DNA from: Prevotella sp.
GTDB taxonomy: Bacteria; Bacteroidota; Bacteroidia; Bacteroidales; Bacteroidaceae
Direction: 5' to 3'
NCBI GenBank assembly: GCA_017934525.1
Contig: JAGBJJ010000054.1
Span: forward strand, 1-64,000
Length of the DNA stretch: 64,000 bases
Positions within the stretch are counted from its first letter, which is position 1. Each line of letters begins with the position of its first letter. The position numbers and the translations under genes were made by a program. Below, in pieces: positions 54,405 to 61,883 of this stretch. Under the pieces are notes generated by a model. The model was not told the origin of the DNA, searched no databases, and saw only the letters and a list, made by a program, of their open reading frames with translations.

Positions 54405-55949
54405 TCAGCTGGGGGTGGCGGCCTTCAGCCCCATCTCGGCCGCCTTCGCCATGAGCAGCTGCATGAGGGGCTCGCGCTCGTTCTCCACGCGGTTGTCGAG
54501 CACGGCGTCTTTCAGCGTCTGCTTCAGCTGCCCTACGGCAGGGCCTGGCTTCAGGCCGAAGAGCTGCATAATCTCGTTGCCGTCGATGACGGGCTGCAGC
54601 AGGCGCTTGTAGTCTTTCTCCACCAAGTCGGCCAGTTTCTCGCGCACCATGCGGAAGTTTTCCAGGAACACCTTTTTCTTCACCTCGTTCTTCGACGTGA
54701 TGTCGGCCTCGCAGAGCGTCATCAGGTCGTCGATGTCGTCGCCGGCATCGTTCAGCAGGCGGCGCACGGCCGAGTCGGTCACCTCGCTATCGGCTATCAC
54801 CTGCGGGCGCATGTGCAGGTCTACGAGTTTCTGCACGTATTTCATCTCGGGGCCCATGGGTAGCTTCAGCCTGCGGAATATCTGGGGCACCATCTTGGCA
54901 CCCACATAGTTGTGGTTATGGAAGGTCCACCCCACAGCGGGGTCCCACCGCTTGGTCTTTGTCTTGCCGATGTCGTGAAGCAGGGCGGCCCAGCGCAGGT
55001 ACAGCCCTGACTTCTGGGCAGACACCACGTTTTCCACCACCTCCAGCGTGTGGTAGAAGTTGTTTTTATGCGCCCGGCCGTTGCGCTGCTCCACAATGTC
55101 GAGGGCCGACAGCTCGGGCAGCAGTATCTGCAGCAGGCCTGAGCGCTGCAGGTAGTCCAGCCCTATGCTTGGATGGGGCGCCATCATAATCTTGTTGAGC
55201 TCCACCTCTATGCGCTCGCCGCTCACTATCTTGATGCGGTCGGCCATGCGCTGCAACGCCTCGAAGGTGGCCTCCTCTATCTGGAAGTTGAGCTGTGTGG
55301 CAAAGCGGATGCAGCGCATCATGCGCAGCGGGTCGTCGCTGAAGGTCACCTCGGGGTCGAGCGGCGTGGCGATGATGCCGTCTTCAAGGTCGGCCAGACC
55401 GTTGAAGGGGTCTACAAGTTCACCGAAGCGTCCTTGGTTCAGGCAGATGGCCATGGCGTTGATGGTGAAGTCACGCCGGTTCTGGTCGTCCTCCAGCGTG
55501 CCGTCTTCCACAATGGGCTTGCGCGAGTCGTGGCTGTAGCTCTCGCGTCGCGCACCCACGAACTCCACCTCGAGCCCGCCCCCGCCTTCTCCAGCCGGGG
55601 AGGCGACCTGGGCGTTCCTGAAGGCAGGCTGCGCCTCGCCACCGCCTGAGCCCTCCTCCTTTGAGGAGCATCGGGCAGGGAGCACCTTCACCTGTGCCGT
55701 GCCGAAATTCCGGAACACCGACAAGTGGGCCCTGCGGCCCAGCATGCGCTTCAGCTCTGAGGCCACCTCAATGCCGCTGCCCACCACCACCACATCGATG
55801 TCGCTGCTGGGCCGCTCCAAAAAAATATCGCGCACGTAGCCGCCCACCACGTAGCAGTCCACACCGAGGCGGTCGGCTGCCTCGCCGATCTGGTGGAAAA
55901 TGTGCTGGTCGAGAATCTCGGCCAGCTCTTCGTCGGAATATAGTTTCAT
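54405..55949 (-). CDS. cca: CCA tRNA nucleotidyltransferase with HD domain
   Basis: 514 residues. Class II polymerase head: CYVVGGYVRDIFLERP (about 32-47) and catalytic DID at 50-52. Then GARRESYSHDSRKP and DDQNRRDFTINAMA, and an HD domain with LRWAALLHDIGKTKTKRWDP. It adds or repairs the CCA end of tRNAs. Residues about 89-126 (VLPARCSSKEEG ... SPAGEGGGGL) interrupt the sequence between TAQVK and EVEFVG, which are normally only four or five residues apart in Bacteroidota homologues. That segment is encoded by a repeat-like, GC-rich insertion that keeps the frame. The rest is intact, so the enzyme is probably functional with a surface loop expanded. Confidence 0.9.
   Translation of the reverse strand: MKLYSDEELAEILDQHIFHQIGEAADRLGVDCYVVGGYVRDIFLERPSSDIDVVVVGSGIEVASELKRMLGRRAHLSVFRNFGTAQVKVLPARCSSKEEGSGGGEAQPAFRNAQVASPAGEGGGGLEVEFVGARRESYSHDSRKPIVEDGTLEDDQNRRDFTINAMAICLNQGRFGELVDPFNGLADLEDGIIATPLDPEVTFSDDPLRMMRCIRFATQLNFQIEEATFEALQRMADRIKIVSGERIEVELNKIMMAPHPSIGLDYLQRSGLLQILLPELSALDIVEQRNGRAHKNNFYHTLEVVENVVSAQKSGLYLRWAALLHDIGKTKTKRWDPAVGWTFHNHNYVGAKMVPQIFRRLKLPMGPEMKYVQKLVDLHMRPQVIADSEVTDSAVRRLLNDAGDDIDDLMTLCEADITSKNEVKKKVFLENFRMVREKLADLVEKDYKRLLQPVIDGNEIMQLFGLKPGPAVGQLKQTLKDAVLDNRVENEREPLMQLLMAKAAEMGLKAATPS
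55572..55684. repeat. In-frame GC-rich repeat-like insertion within cca
   Basis: About 110 bp with inverted motifs (GGTCGCCTCCCCGGC...GGAGAAGGCGG and CCTCCTTTGAGGAG) unlike the flanking coding sequence. It resembles dispersed palindromic intergenic repeats of Prevotella and Bacteroides. Exact ends are uncertain by several bases. Confidence 0.6.
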
Positions 55950-55973
55950 GCTGATTTTCTCATTTTACGGCTG

Positions 55974-55981
55974 CAAAGTTA
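55974..55981 (-). promoter_or_regulatory. cca promoter -7 box (TAACTTTG)
   Basis: Minus-strand TAACTTTG 25 bp before the cca ATG. Divergent from the promoter at 56047. Confidence 0.55.
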
Positions 55982-56046
55982 CGAAATAAGTGAGAGAAAA
56001 GGAAAGGAAAAATGTATTTTTCTTTTGCACTTCTCGCATTTTTTCG

Positions 56047-56054
56047 TAACTTTG
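56047..56054 (+). promoter_or_regulatory. Promoter -7 box (TAACTTTG) of the small lipoprotein gene
   Basis: TAACTTTG lies 10 bp before ATG 56065, so the transcript would be leaderless or nearly so. Confidence 0.55.
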
Positions 56055-56064
56055 CCACCATATT

Positions 56065-56433
56065 ATGAAGAAACTGACATTTTTATTAGCCCTGGCCGTC
56101 ATGCTGACGGCCTGCGGCAACCACTCGCGAAGAGACGAGATCGAGGCGCGCAAGAACGCGCTGCAGCAGAAGCAAGACTCTGCCCTCGCTGCCGCCCAGC
56201 AGCAGCTGGCTGAAGTAGACAGCATGCTCATCGAGGCAAACCGGCGCCACGACGAGCAGCACCAGTGGGTGATGACCCATGCGGCGCAGCTCAACGACCA
56301 CTCGCCCGAGGTGCAGCAGCTCAACAGCCTGCGTGCCCGCCGCGACTCACTGCAGGCACAATGGCAGGTGCTGGGGGCGAAAATAAGATACATACGCCAA
56401 CTGAAGGCCAAAGGACAAGATAGCATAAAATAG
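56065..56433 (+). CDS. Small coiled-coil lipoprotein, unknown function
   Basis: 122 residues: MKKLTFLLALAVMLTACGNH with lipobox LTAC (Cys17), then a Gln/Ala/Arg-rich region predicted to be coiled coil to near the end (RKNALQQKQDSALAAAQQQ; NSLRARRDSLQAQW). I do not recognise a family. It faces away from cca and shares its divergent promoter region; 72 bp downstream is the DUF1599 gene with its own -7 box. Likely an outer-membrane lipoprotein; function unknown. Confidence 0.7.
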   Translation: MKKLTFLLALAVMLTACGNHSRRDEIEARKNALQQKQDSALAAAQQQLAEVDSMLIEANRRHDEQHQWVMTHAAQLNDHSPEVQQLNSLRARRDSLQAQWQVLGAKIRYIRQLKAKGQDSIK

Positions 56434-56487
56434 AATAAGAAAAGCCAATTTGTTGCCACGTTTTTTGGCTGTTTCACAAGAAATAAG

Positions 56488-56495
56488 TACCTTTG
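56488..56495 (+). promoter_or_regulatory. Promoter -7 box (TACCTTTG) of the DUF1599 gene
   Basis: TACCTTTG ends 10 bp before ATG 56506, again implying a leaderless or near-leaderless message. TTTTTGG is about 20 bp upstream, a possible -33 element. Confidence 0.6.
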
Positions 56496-56505
56496 CACCC
56501 CAAAT

Positions 56506-57051
56506 ATGGATAAGTTTCAGAAGACTAACACCGAGTTCGAGGCTGCCATTGGCGAATGCCGGGAGCTGTTCGAAAAGAAACTGCACGACTACCGCGCCTC
56601 GTGGCGTATACTCAGGCCGCAGTCGCTCACCGACCAGCTCTTCATCAAGGCCAAGCGCATACGCCAGCTGGAGATAACGGGGCTGTCGCTCGTGGGCGAG
56701 GGCATCAGGCCTGAGTTCGTGGGGCTTATCAACTACGGCATCGTGGGGCTCATACAGCTGCAGAAGGGCTTTGCCGACACCGTCGACATTGACAACGACG
56801 AGGCCATGGCCCTCTACGACCACTATGCCGCCGAGGCGCTCGCACTGATGAAGCGCAAGAACCACGACTACGACGAGGCGTGGCGCGGCATGCGCGTCAG
56901 CAGCTACACCGACCTGATCCTCACCAAGATTGAGCGCATCAAGGAGATGGAGGACCTGGGCGGACAGACGCTCGTCAGCGAGGGCATCGACGCCAACTAT
57001 ATGGACATCATCAACTACTCGGTGTTTGCGCTCATCAAGACAAAGGCATAA
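56506..57051 (+). CDS. DUF1599 (nucleotide-modification-associated type) protein
   Basis: 181 residues without signal peptide. Internal duplication: about 24-86 (KKLHDYRASWRILRPQSLTD...GIVGLIQLQ) and about 116-178 (KNHDYDEAWRGMRVSSYTD...VFALIKTK) are related, each with an HDY...W...S/TDL...K...I pattern. DUF1599 is a small all-alpha domain placed near nucleotide-modification domains; no catalytic evidence here. It is followed by the BT_3928-like gene after 59 bp. Cytoplasmic; function unproven. Confidence 0.88.
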   Translation: MDKFQKTNTEFEAAIGECRELFEKKLHDYRASWRILRPQSLTDQLFIKAKRIRQLEITGLSLVGEGIRPEFVGLINYGIVGLIQLQKGFADTVDIDNDEAMALYDHYAAEALALMKRKNHDYDEAWRGMRVSSYTDLILTKIERIKEMEDLGGQTLVSEGIDANYMDIINYSVFALIKTKA

Positions 57052-57110
57052 GCAGGAGCCGCCCCCACCCTATCTGGCGGGAGGCGGCGCGCACACACAC
57101 ATCATCACAC

Positions 57111-58478
57111 ATGGAGAAGCAGAAACACAACGACAACATCGGCACAAGCGACAACCGCCCCATCCCACGCAGAGAATGGAGGGGGGCTGGCCTCGTGGTC
57201 AACGTGGCACGCATGGTGCTGGCCGTGGTTTTCATCTTCTCAGGCTTCGTCAAGGCCGTCGACCCGCGAGGCACACAGTATAAGATAGGCGACTACCTGG
57301 AGGCTCTGCACCTGGCCGACGCCGCGCCCGACACCGTGGCACTCGGCATCAGCATCGCCCTCTCGGCACTGGAGTTCTCGGTGGGCATATTCCTGCTCTT
57401 CGCCATACGCCGTCGCCTGGCTTCAAGGCTGGCCCTGCTGCTGCTCATCGTCATGACGCCGCTCACGCTGTGGCTCGCCCTGGCCAACCCCATCAGCGAC
57501 TGCGGATGCTTCGGCGATGCCGTGGTGCTCACCAACTGGCAGACGTTCTGGAAAAACGCCTTGCTGCTCGCCATGGCTGCCATCGTGGCCGCCAAACCCA
57601 CCAAGATGTTCCGCTTCGTCAGCGAGTCAAACCAGTGGATTGTCATCAACTACACCATCCTGTTCATCCTCGCCATCTCAGCACGAAGCCTCTACGACCT
57701 GCCGCAGCTCGACTTCCGCCCATACCACGTGGGAGCCAGCATTCCAGACGGCATGGCCATTCCCGACGGTGCCGAGCAGCCGCAGTTTGAGACCACCTTC
57801 ATCCTCGAGAAAGACGGTGAGCAGCGCGAGTTCTCGCTCGACGACTACCCCGACTCCACATGGACCTTCGTCGACTCACGCACCGTGGAGACCCGACGCG
57901 GCTACGTGCCGCCCATACACGACTTCTCCATCACCACCGACGAGGGCGACGACATCACCGAACAGGTGCTCAGCAACGACTCATACGTCTTCCTGCTCGT
58001 GGCACCCCATCTGGAGAAGGCCGACGACTCGCAGCACGACCAAATCAACGAGCTCTACGAGTATGCGCAGGAGCACGCCTACCCCTTCTACTGCCTCACG
58101 GCCAGCAACGAGGGTGGCGTCAATCGCTGGCGCGACCTCACCGGCGCAGAATACCCCTTCTGCCACACCGACGAGATCACGCTGAAGACCATCATACGCA
58201 GCTCGCCCGGACTGGTGCTTATCAAGGCGGGCACCGTGGTGCGCAAATGGAGCCACAACAACCTGCCCGTCATCGACAATGCACAGGCGGCACTGCCGCT
58301 CGAACAGCTGCCCATCGGGCAGATGCCGCATGACTCGATGAGCCATCAGGTACTACGCCTCATGCTGTGGTTTGTGCTGCCGCTGCTGCTGCTCGTCATC
58401 GCCGACCGCACCTGGGCATGGACCAAATGGCTGCGACGGCGCAAACCGCAAGAAAAAAAACGAACAACCAACCCTTAA
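57111..58478 (+). CDS. BT_3928-like DoxX/MauE-type membrane protein
   Basis: 455 residues. The N-terminal half has five hydrophobic segments of the DoxX/MauE type with ISDCGCFGDAVVLTNWQTFWKN in the loop (quoted in part: DCGCFGD). A periplasmic region (about 205-395) resembles a thioredoxin-like fold with TLKTIIRSSPGLVLIKAGTV but no obvious CxxC. A C-terminal helix (MLWFVLPLLLLVIADRTWAW) anchors it again. This is the BT_3928 family context: tpiA, SPOR and folE genes follow directly, as in Bacteroides. Role in redox maturation of exported proteins is a guess from MauE similarity. Confidence 0.8.
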   Translation: MEKQKHNDNIGTSDNRPIPRREWRGAGLVVNVARMVLAVVFIFSGFVKAVDPRGTQYKIGDYLEALHLADAAPDTVALGISIALSALEFSVGIFLLFAIRRRLASRLALLLLIVMTPLTLWLALANPISDCGCFGDAVVLTNWQTFWKNALLLAMAAIVAAKPTKMFRFVSESNQWIVINYTILFILAISARSLYDLPQLDFRPYHVGASIPDGMAIPDGAEQPQFETTFILEKDGEQREFSLDDYPDSTWTFVDSRTVETRRGYVPPIHDFSITTDEGDDITEQVLSNDSYVFLLVAPHLEKADDSQHDQINELYEYAQEHAYPFYCLTASNEGGVNRWRDLTGAEYPFCHTDEITLKTIIRSSPGLVLIKAGTVVRKWSHNNLPVIDNAQAALPLEQLPIGQMPHDSMSHQVLRLMLWFVLPLLLLVIADRTWAWTKWLRRRKPQEKKRTTNP

Positions 58479-58490
58479 AAAACAAAAACA

Positions 58491-59252
58491 ATGAGAAAAA
58501 AGATTGTAGCCGGCAACTGGAAGATGAACATGAACCTCCAGGACGGCATCGCTCTGGCAAAAGAGCTCAACGAGACTCTGAAAGCTGACAAGCCCAACTG
58601 CGGCGTTGTCATCTGCACTCCGTTCATCCATCTCGCATCTATCGCACAGTTCCTCGACCAGGACATCATCGCACTCGGCGCCGAGAACTGCGCCGACAAG
58701 GAGAAGGGCGCCTTCACCGGCGAGGTGAGCGCTGAGATGGTGAAGTCGACAGGAGCACAGTATGTCATACTCGGCCACTCGGAGCGACGCGAATACTATA
58801 AGGAGACACCTGAGATTCTGCGCGAAAAGGTGCTGCTCGCCCAGAAACAGGGACTGAAGGTCATCTTCTGCATCGGCGAGAGCCTGGCAGAGCGCGAGGC
58901 CGGCAAGCAGAACGAGGTGGTGAAGGCCGAGCTCGAAGGCTCCGTATTCAATCTCAGCGAGGAAGACTTCCGCAAGATCGTCATCGCCTACGAGCCCATC
59001 TGGGCCATCGGCACCGGCAAGACGGCCACAGCCGAACAGGCTGAGGAGATACATGCCTACATACGCTCTATCATTGCCGAGAAGTACGGCCAGGCCGTGG
59101 CTGACGACACCACCATCCTCTACGGCGGGTCGTGCAAGGCCAGCAACGCCCCTGAGCTGTTCGCCAAGCCCGACATTGACGGCGGACTCATCGGCGGTGC
59201 CTCGCTGAAGGCTGCCGACTTCAAAGGCATCATCGACGCCTGGAAGAAGTAA
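58491..59252 (+). CDS. tpiA: Triosephosphate isomerase
   Basis: 253 residues. All landmarks are present: GNWKMN (active-site Asn and Lys), GHSERR with the electrophilic His, [15 protein letters not shown] with the catalytic Glu and flexible lid, and [14 protein letters not shown] for phosphate binding. It interconverts DHAP and glyceraldehyde-3-phosphate in glycolysis. Twelve bp separate it from the membrane protein gene upstream, so it is probably co-transcribed with that and with the SPOR and folE genes. Confidence 0.98.
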   Translation: MRKKIVAGNWKMNMNLQDGIALAKELNETLKADKPNCGVVICTPFIHLASIAQFLDQDIIALGAENCADKEKGAFTGEVSAEMVKSTGAQYVILGHSERREYYKETPEILREKVLLAQKQGLKVIFCIGESLAEREAGKQNEVVKAELEGSVFNLSEEDFRKIVIAYEPIWAIGTGKTATAEQAEEIHAYIRSIIAEKYGQAVADDTTILYGGSCKASNAPELFAKPDIDGGLIGGASLKAADFKGIIDAWKK

Positions 59253-59323
59253 ACCGAACGATACTCGCTCTATATAATATTAAAAAGGTAAAAAAGTAAC
59301 AGAACAACAAAACAAGTAAGACC

Positions 59324-59971
59324 ATGCAGACTTTTCATCATTATTTCACAAAGAAGGTATCCATGCTGTTGCCTCTTTGCTTTTTTACCTTTTTACCCCT
59401 TCAGGCCCAGACGTTCACCCAGCGCGTGCAGACTTCAGCCAAAGGCGATGGCAAGGTCACCATACATCAGGACCCTGCCATCGACGAGCTGGTGAACGCT
59501 TCGGGCATTGCCCCGAAGAAAAACACGGCTACACAGCAGCCTGCCGATAAGAATGCGGCTGTACAGCCCGCGAAGACTGGAGAGCACAACGACAAGGCAG
59601 AGAAACCCGAGAAGAACAACAAGAACGAGAAGCCTGCTGCCACCAACGAGAAACCGGAGAAACATGAGAAGACCGACTCGGTGGAATTTACCACACCACG
59701 CCGCACCCGAAAAATCATGGGCTACCGCGTGCAGGCCTTTGCCGGCGGCAACTCGCGCAAAGACAGGCAGAAAGCCGAGCAGACGGCCAATGCCATCCTC
59801 GCTCTCTTCCCCGGCGAAGCCGTCTACACGCACTTCTACTCGCCACGCTGGATATGCCGCGTGGGCAACTACCCCACCTACGAAGAGGCACGACGCATGC
59901 TCGTAGAGCTGCGCAAGCTGGGATACAGCTCTGCCACGATAGTAAAAGGAAAAATCACCGTACCATATTAA
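59324..59971 (+). CDS. SPOR-domain secreted protein
   Basis: 215 residues, signal peptide MQTFHHYFTKKVSMLLPLCFFTFLPLQAQ. The middle (about 75-125) is a Lys/Glu/Asn-rich linker. The C-terminal SPOR domain (about 137-213) has MGYRVQAFAGGNSRKDRQKAEQTA, GEAVYTHFYSPRWICRVGNY and YEEARRMLVELRK. SPOR domains bind denuded peptidoglycan glycan strands at division sites. It is 71 bp after tpiA and 60 bp before folE. Likely a periplasmic peptidoglycan-binding protein. Confidence 0.9.
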   Translation: MQTFHHYFTKKVSMLLPLCFFTFLPLQAQTFTQRVQTSAKGDGKVTIHQDPAIDELVNASGIAPKKNTATQQPADKNAAVQPAKTGEHNDKAEKPEKNNKNEKPAATNEKPEKHEKTDSVEFTTPRRTRKIMGYRVQAFAGGNSRKDRQKAEQTANAILALFPGEAVYTHFYSPRWICRVGNYPTYEEARRMLVELRKLGYSSATIVKGKITVPY

Positions 59972-60031
59972 TTATTCATAGTAACTATAGCATCTGTAGT
60001 AACTATACCCACACCCACTTACAAGAAAAAT

Positions 60032-60610
60032 ATGACCCCGAATCCTGAAATAACACCCATCACCGAGGAACTGGCCTCCCACTACCACAAGGTTCTACAA
60101 CTCTTAGGCGAAGACCCCTCCCGCGAAGGACTGCTCAAGACGCCCATGCGCGTGGCAAAGGCCATGCAAGTGCTCACCCGCGGCTACGAGATGGATGCAC
60201 ACGAGGTGCTCACCGGAGCTCTCTTCAAGGAAGACTACAACCACATGGTCATCGTCAAGGACATCGACTTCTTCTCGCTCTGCGAACACCATATGCTGCC
60301 GTTCTACGGCAAGGTGCACGTGGCCTATATACCCAACGGCTACATCACCGGCCTGTCGAAGATTGCACGTGTGGTCGACATCTATAGCCACCGCCTGCAG
60401 GTGCAGGAGCGCATGACCATGCAGATCCGTGAGTGCATTGACGAGACGCTGCATCCCCTCGGCGTGATGGTGGTGGTAGAGGCCAAGCACATGTGCATGC
60501 AGATGCGGGGTGTAGAGAAGCAGAACAGCATCACCACCACCAGCGAGTTCAGCGGCGCCTTCAACCAGGCCAAGACGCGACAGGAATTCATGAACCTCAT
60601 CTCCCACTGA
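60032..60610 (+). CDS. folE: GTP cyclohydrolase I (FolE type)
   Basis: 192 residues. Zinc and catalytic motifs are intact: [20 protein letters not shown] (first Cys and His) and [14 protein letters not shown] (second Cys), with [19 protein letters not shown]. It opens GTP to dihydroneopterin triphosphate, the first step of folate synthesis; folK is at 36120. Start ATG 60032. The final gene of the 56-60.6 kb plus-strand block. Confidence 0.97.
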   Translation: MTPNPEITPITEELASHYHKVLQLLGEDPSREGLLKTPMRVAKAMQVLTRGYEMDAHEVLTGALFKEDYNHMVIVKDIDFFSLCEHHMLPFYGKVHVAYIPNGYITGLSKIARVVDIYSHRLQVQERMTMQIRECIDETLHPLGVMVVVEAKHMCMQMRGVEKQNSITTTSEFSGAFNQAKTRQEFMNLISH

Positions 60611-60712
60611 CGCTGTGCCATCTTTCTTCTTCGAAGAATTTATCGGTTCTGCCCCGTAACCCAATTAATATTGATTCATCGTACATCAGAAAGCCCTTAA
60701 GACCCCATCGTT

Positions 60713-60862
60713 ATGAATTGGCTCGCATTATTCTTATCAATCGCCATCGTCGCCGCTGTCGTCCTGATCTTCGGTCGAGGAGAATACAATCCCGAGGTTG
60801 GCACCCCCAAAAGAAGGTGCAAGAAGAAAATTCACAAGCACTACGAAGGCTATATCTTCTGA
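60713..60862 (+). CDS. Tiny single-helix membrane protein, unknown
   Basis: 49 residues: an N-terminal membrane helix (NWLALFLSIAIVAAVVLIFG), then GRGEYNPEVGTPKRRCKKK, a basic tail and an aromatic end HYEGYIF. It begins about 100 bp after folE and ends 18 bp before a terminator hairpin. A region upstream of its ATG and its first 25 codons resemble a decayed copy at 61148, which argues that this is a real gene with a paralogue. Positive-inside rule predicts the basic tail in the cytoplasm. Function unknown. Confidence 0.55.
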   Translation: MNWLALFLSIAIVAAVVLIFGRGEYNPEVGTPKRRCKKKIHKHYEGYIF

Positions 60863-60880
60863 CTCGTATTTTTCTATCAC

Positions 60881-60921
60881 AAAAAAATGTCTTACTTTGC
60901 AAAAAGGTAAGACATTTTTTT
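60881..60921. terminator. Bidirectional terminator hairpin
   Basis: AAAAAAATGTCTTAC (60881-60895) pairs with GTAAGACATTTTTTT (60907-60921); T-runs on both strands. Confidence 0.85.
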
Positions 60922-60923
60922 TT

Positions 60924-61069
60924 ATGGCCACACAGCAACAGATAACCGAAGTGAAGGTGCTGCTCAACAGCGAGCAGACCGTGCCCGACGCCGACACGTG
61001 TTGACGCACCCTGAGCTCAACGTCCTGCCACGCGACACCGAGGAAATGAGGAAAATGGGAAAGAAATAA
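60924..61069 (+). pseudogene. Probable frameshifted gene remnant
   Basis: ATG 60924 opens MATQQQITEVKVLLNSEQT...DADTC followed by a stop at 61004. A +1 shift continues VLTHPELNVLPRDTEEMRKMGKK to 61069. The two halves read as one short protein interrupted by a frameshift. Family not recognised; it could equally be a chance ORF. Confidence 0.35.
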
Positions 61070-61110
61070 AAAATCCGCTCTTTTTCCTTGGCAGTATCAG
61101 AAATAAACCA

Positions 61111-61118
61111 TATCTTTG
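61111..61118 (+). promoter_or_regulatory. Promoter -7 box (TATCTTTG) before the decayed membrane-protein copy
   Basis: TATCTTTG with a TTGG about 19 bp upstream. It would drive the remnant at 61148; possibly also the GNAT gene further on. Confidence 0.5.
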
Positions 61119-61147
61119 CGGCAGAGAAGTTTTAAAACCGCACCGTC

Positions 61148-61252
61148 ATGAACCGGTCAATATTACTTCATATCTACTGGGACCGTCATTGCCATCGTGC
61201 TGTTTTTTCGGCGAGAGTAAGGCAGAAACTCAAGGCGTGCCTGTTTTCATAA
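61148..61252 (+). pseudogene. Decayed copy of the tiny membrane protein gene
   Basis: The 25 bases leading into its ATG resemble those before 60713 (19 or so matches by eye, including CACCGTCATGAACCGG versus CATCGTTATGAATTGG). Read in shifted frames it gives VIAIVLFFRRE and FGESKAETQGVP, comparable to SIAIVAAVVLIFGRGE and GRGEYNPEVGTP. At least one frameshift has occurred. Confidence 0.4.
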
Positions 61253-61383
61253 GGATTTGACCTCCTTATCCATTCAACGCCTCCTTGGAAGAATACTGTC
61301 GGTTTGGTGGGACAATGGCTACTTGATAGATATTGGAAATGTGTGATAAGGTATCTAATGGAAAACTTGAATACTGATTAATA

Positions 61384-61869
61384 ATGGATAAACTGGCGAT
61401 TCGCAAGGCAGAACGGCAGGACGTGCCCTTGCTGCTGGAGTTCATAAGAGGTATAGCCCGATATGAGAAGATGGAGGACGAGGTGATGGCCTCGCCGGAG
61501 GTGCTGGAACGGGAAATGTTCGATGAGCACAGGGCGGAGGCTGTGTTTGCCGTTGCAGATGGGCGCGAGGTGGGCTTCGCGCTCTACTTCTACAACTTCT
61601 CAACGTTTATCGGACATTCGGGCCTTTATCTGGAGGACTTGTTTGTGTGGCCGGACTATCGTGGCAAAGGCTATGGGAAGGCATTGCTGCTACACCTGGT
61701 CAAGATAGCACGGGAGCACCATTGCGGGCGGATGGAGTGGACTTGTTTGAACTGGAACCAGCCAAGCATCGACTTCTATCTCTCGCTCGGAGCTGTGCCC
61801 ATGAAGGAGTGGACGGTGTATCGGCTGGACGCCACGACGTTGGAACGATTATCAACAACAAAGTATTAG
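61384..61869 (+). CDS. GNAT-family N-acetyltransferase (diamine acetyltransferase-like)
   Basis: 161 residues. LYLEDLFVWPDYRGKGYGKALL contains the acetyl-CoA loop RGKGYG; MEWTCLNWNQPSIDFYLSLGA is typical of spermidine/diamine acetyltransferases. The N-terminal half (IRKAERQDVPLLLEFIRGIA) is the usual GNAT start. It acetylates an amine or protein N-terminus with acetyl-CoA in the cytoplasm; substrate unknown. It precedes the Memo-AMMECR1 gene by 14 bp and is probably co-transcribed. Confidence 0.88.
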   Translation: MDKLAIRKAERQDVPLLLEFIRGIARYEKMEDEVMASPEVLEREMFDEHRAEAVFAVADGREVGFALYFYNFSTFIGHSGLYLEDLFVWPDYRGKGYGKALLLHLVKIAREHHCGRMEWTCLNWNQPSIDFYLSLGAVPMKEWTVYRLDATTLERLSTTKY

Positions 61870-61883
61870 TGAAACTATGAGTA

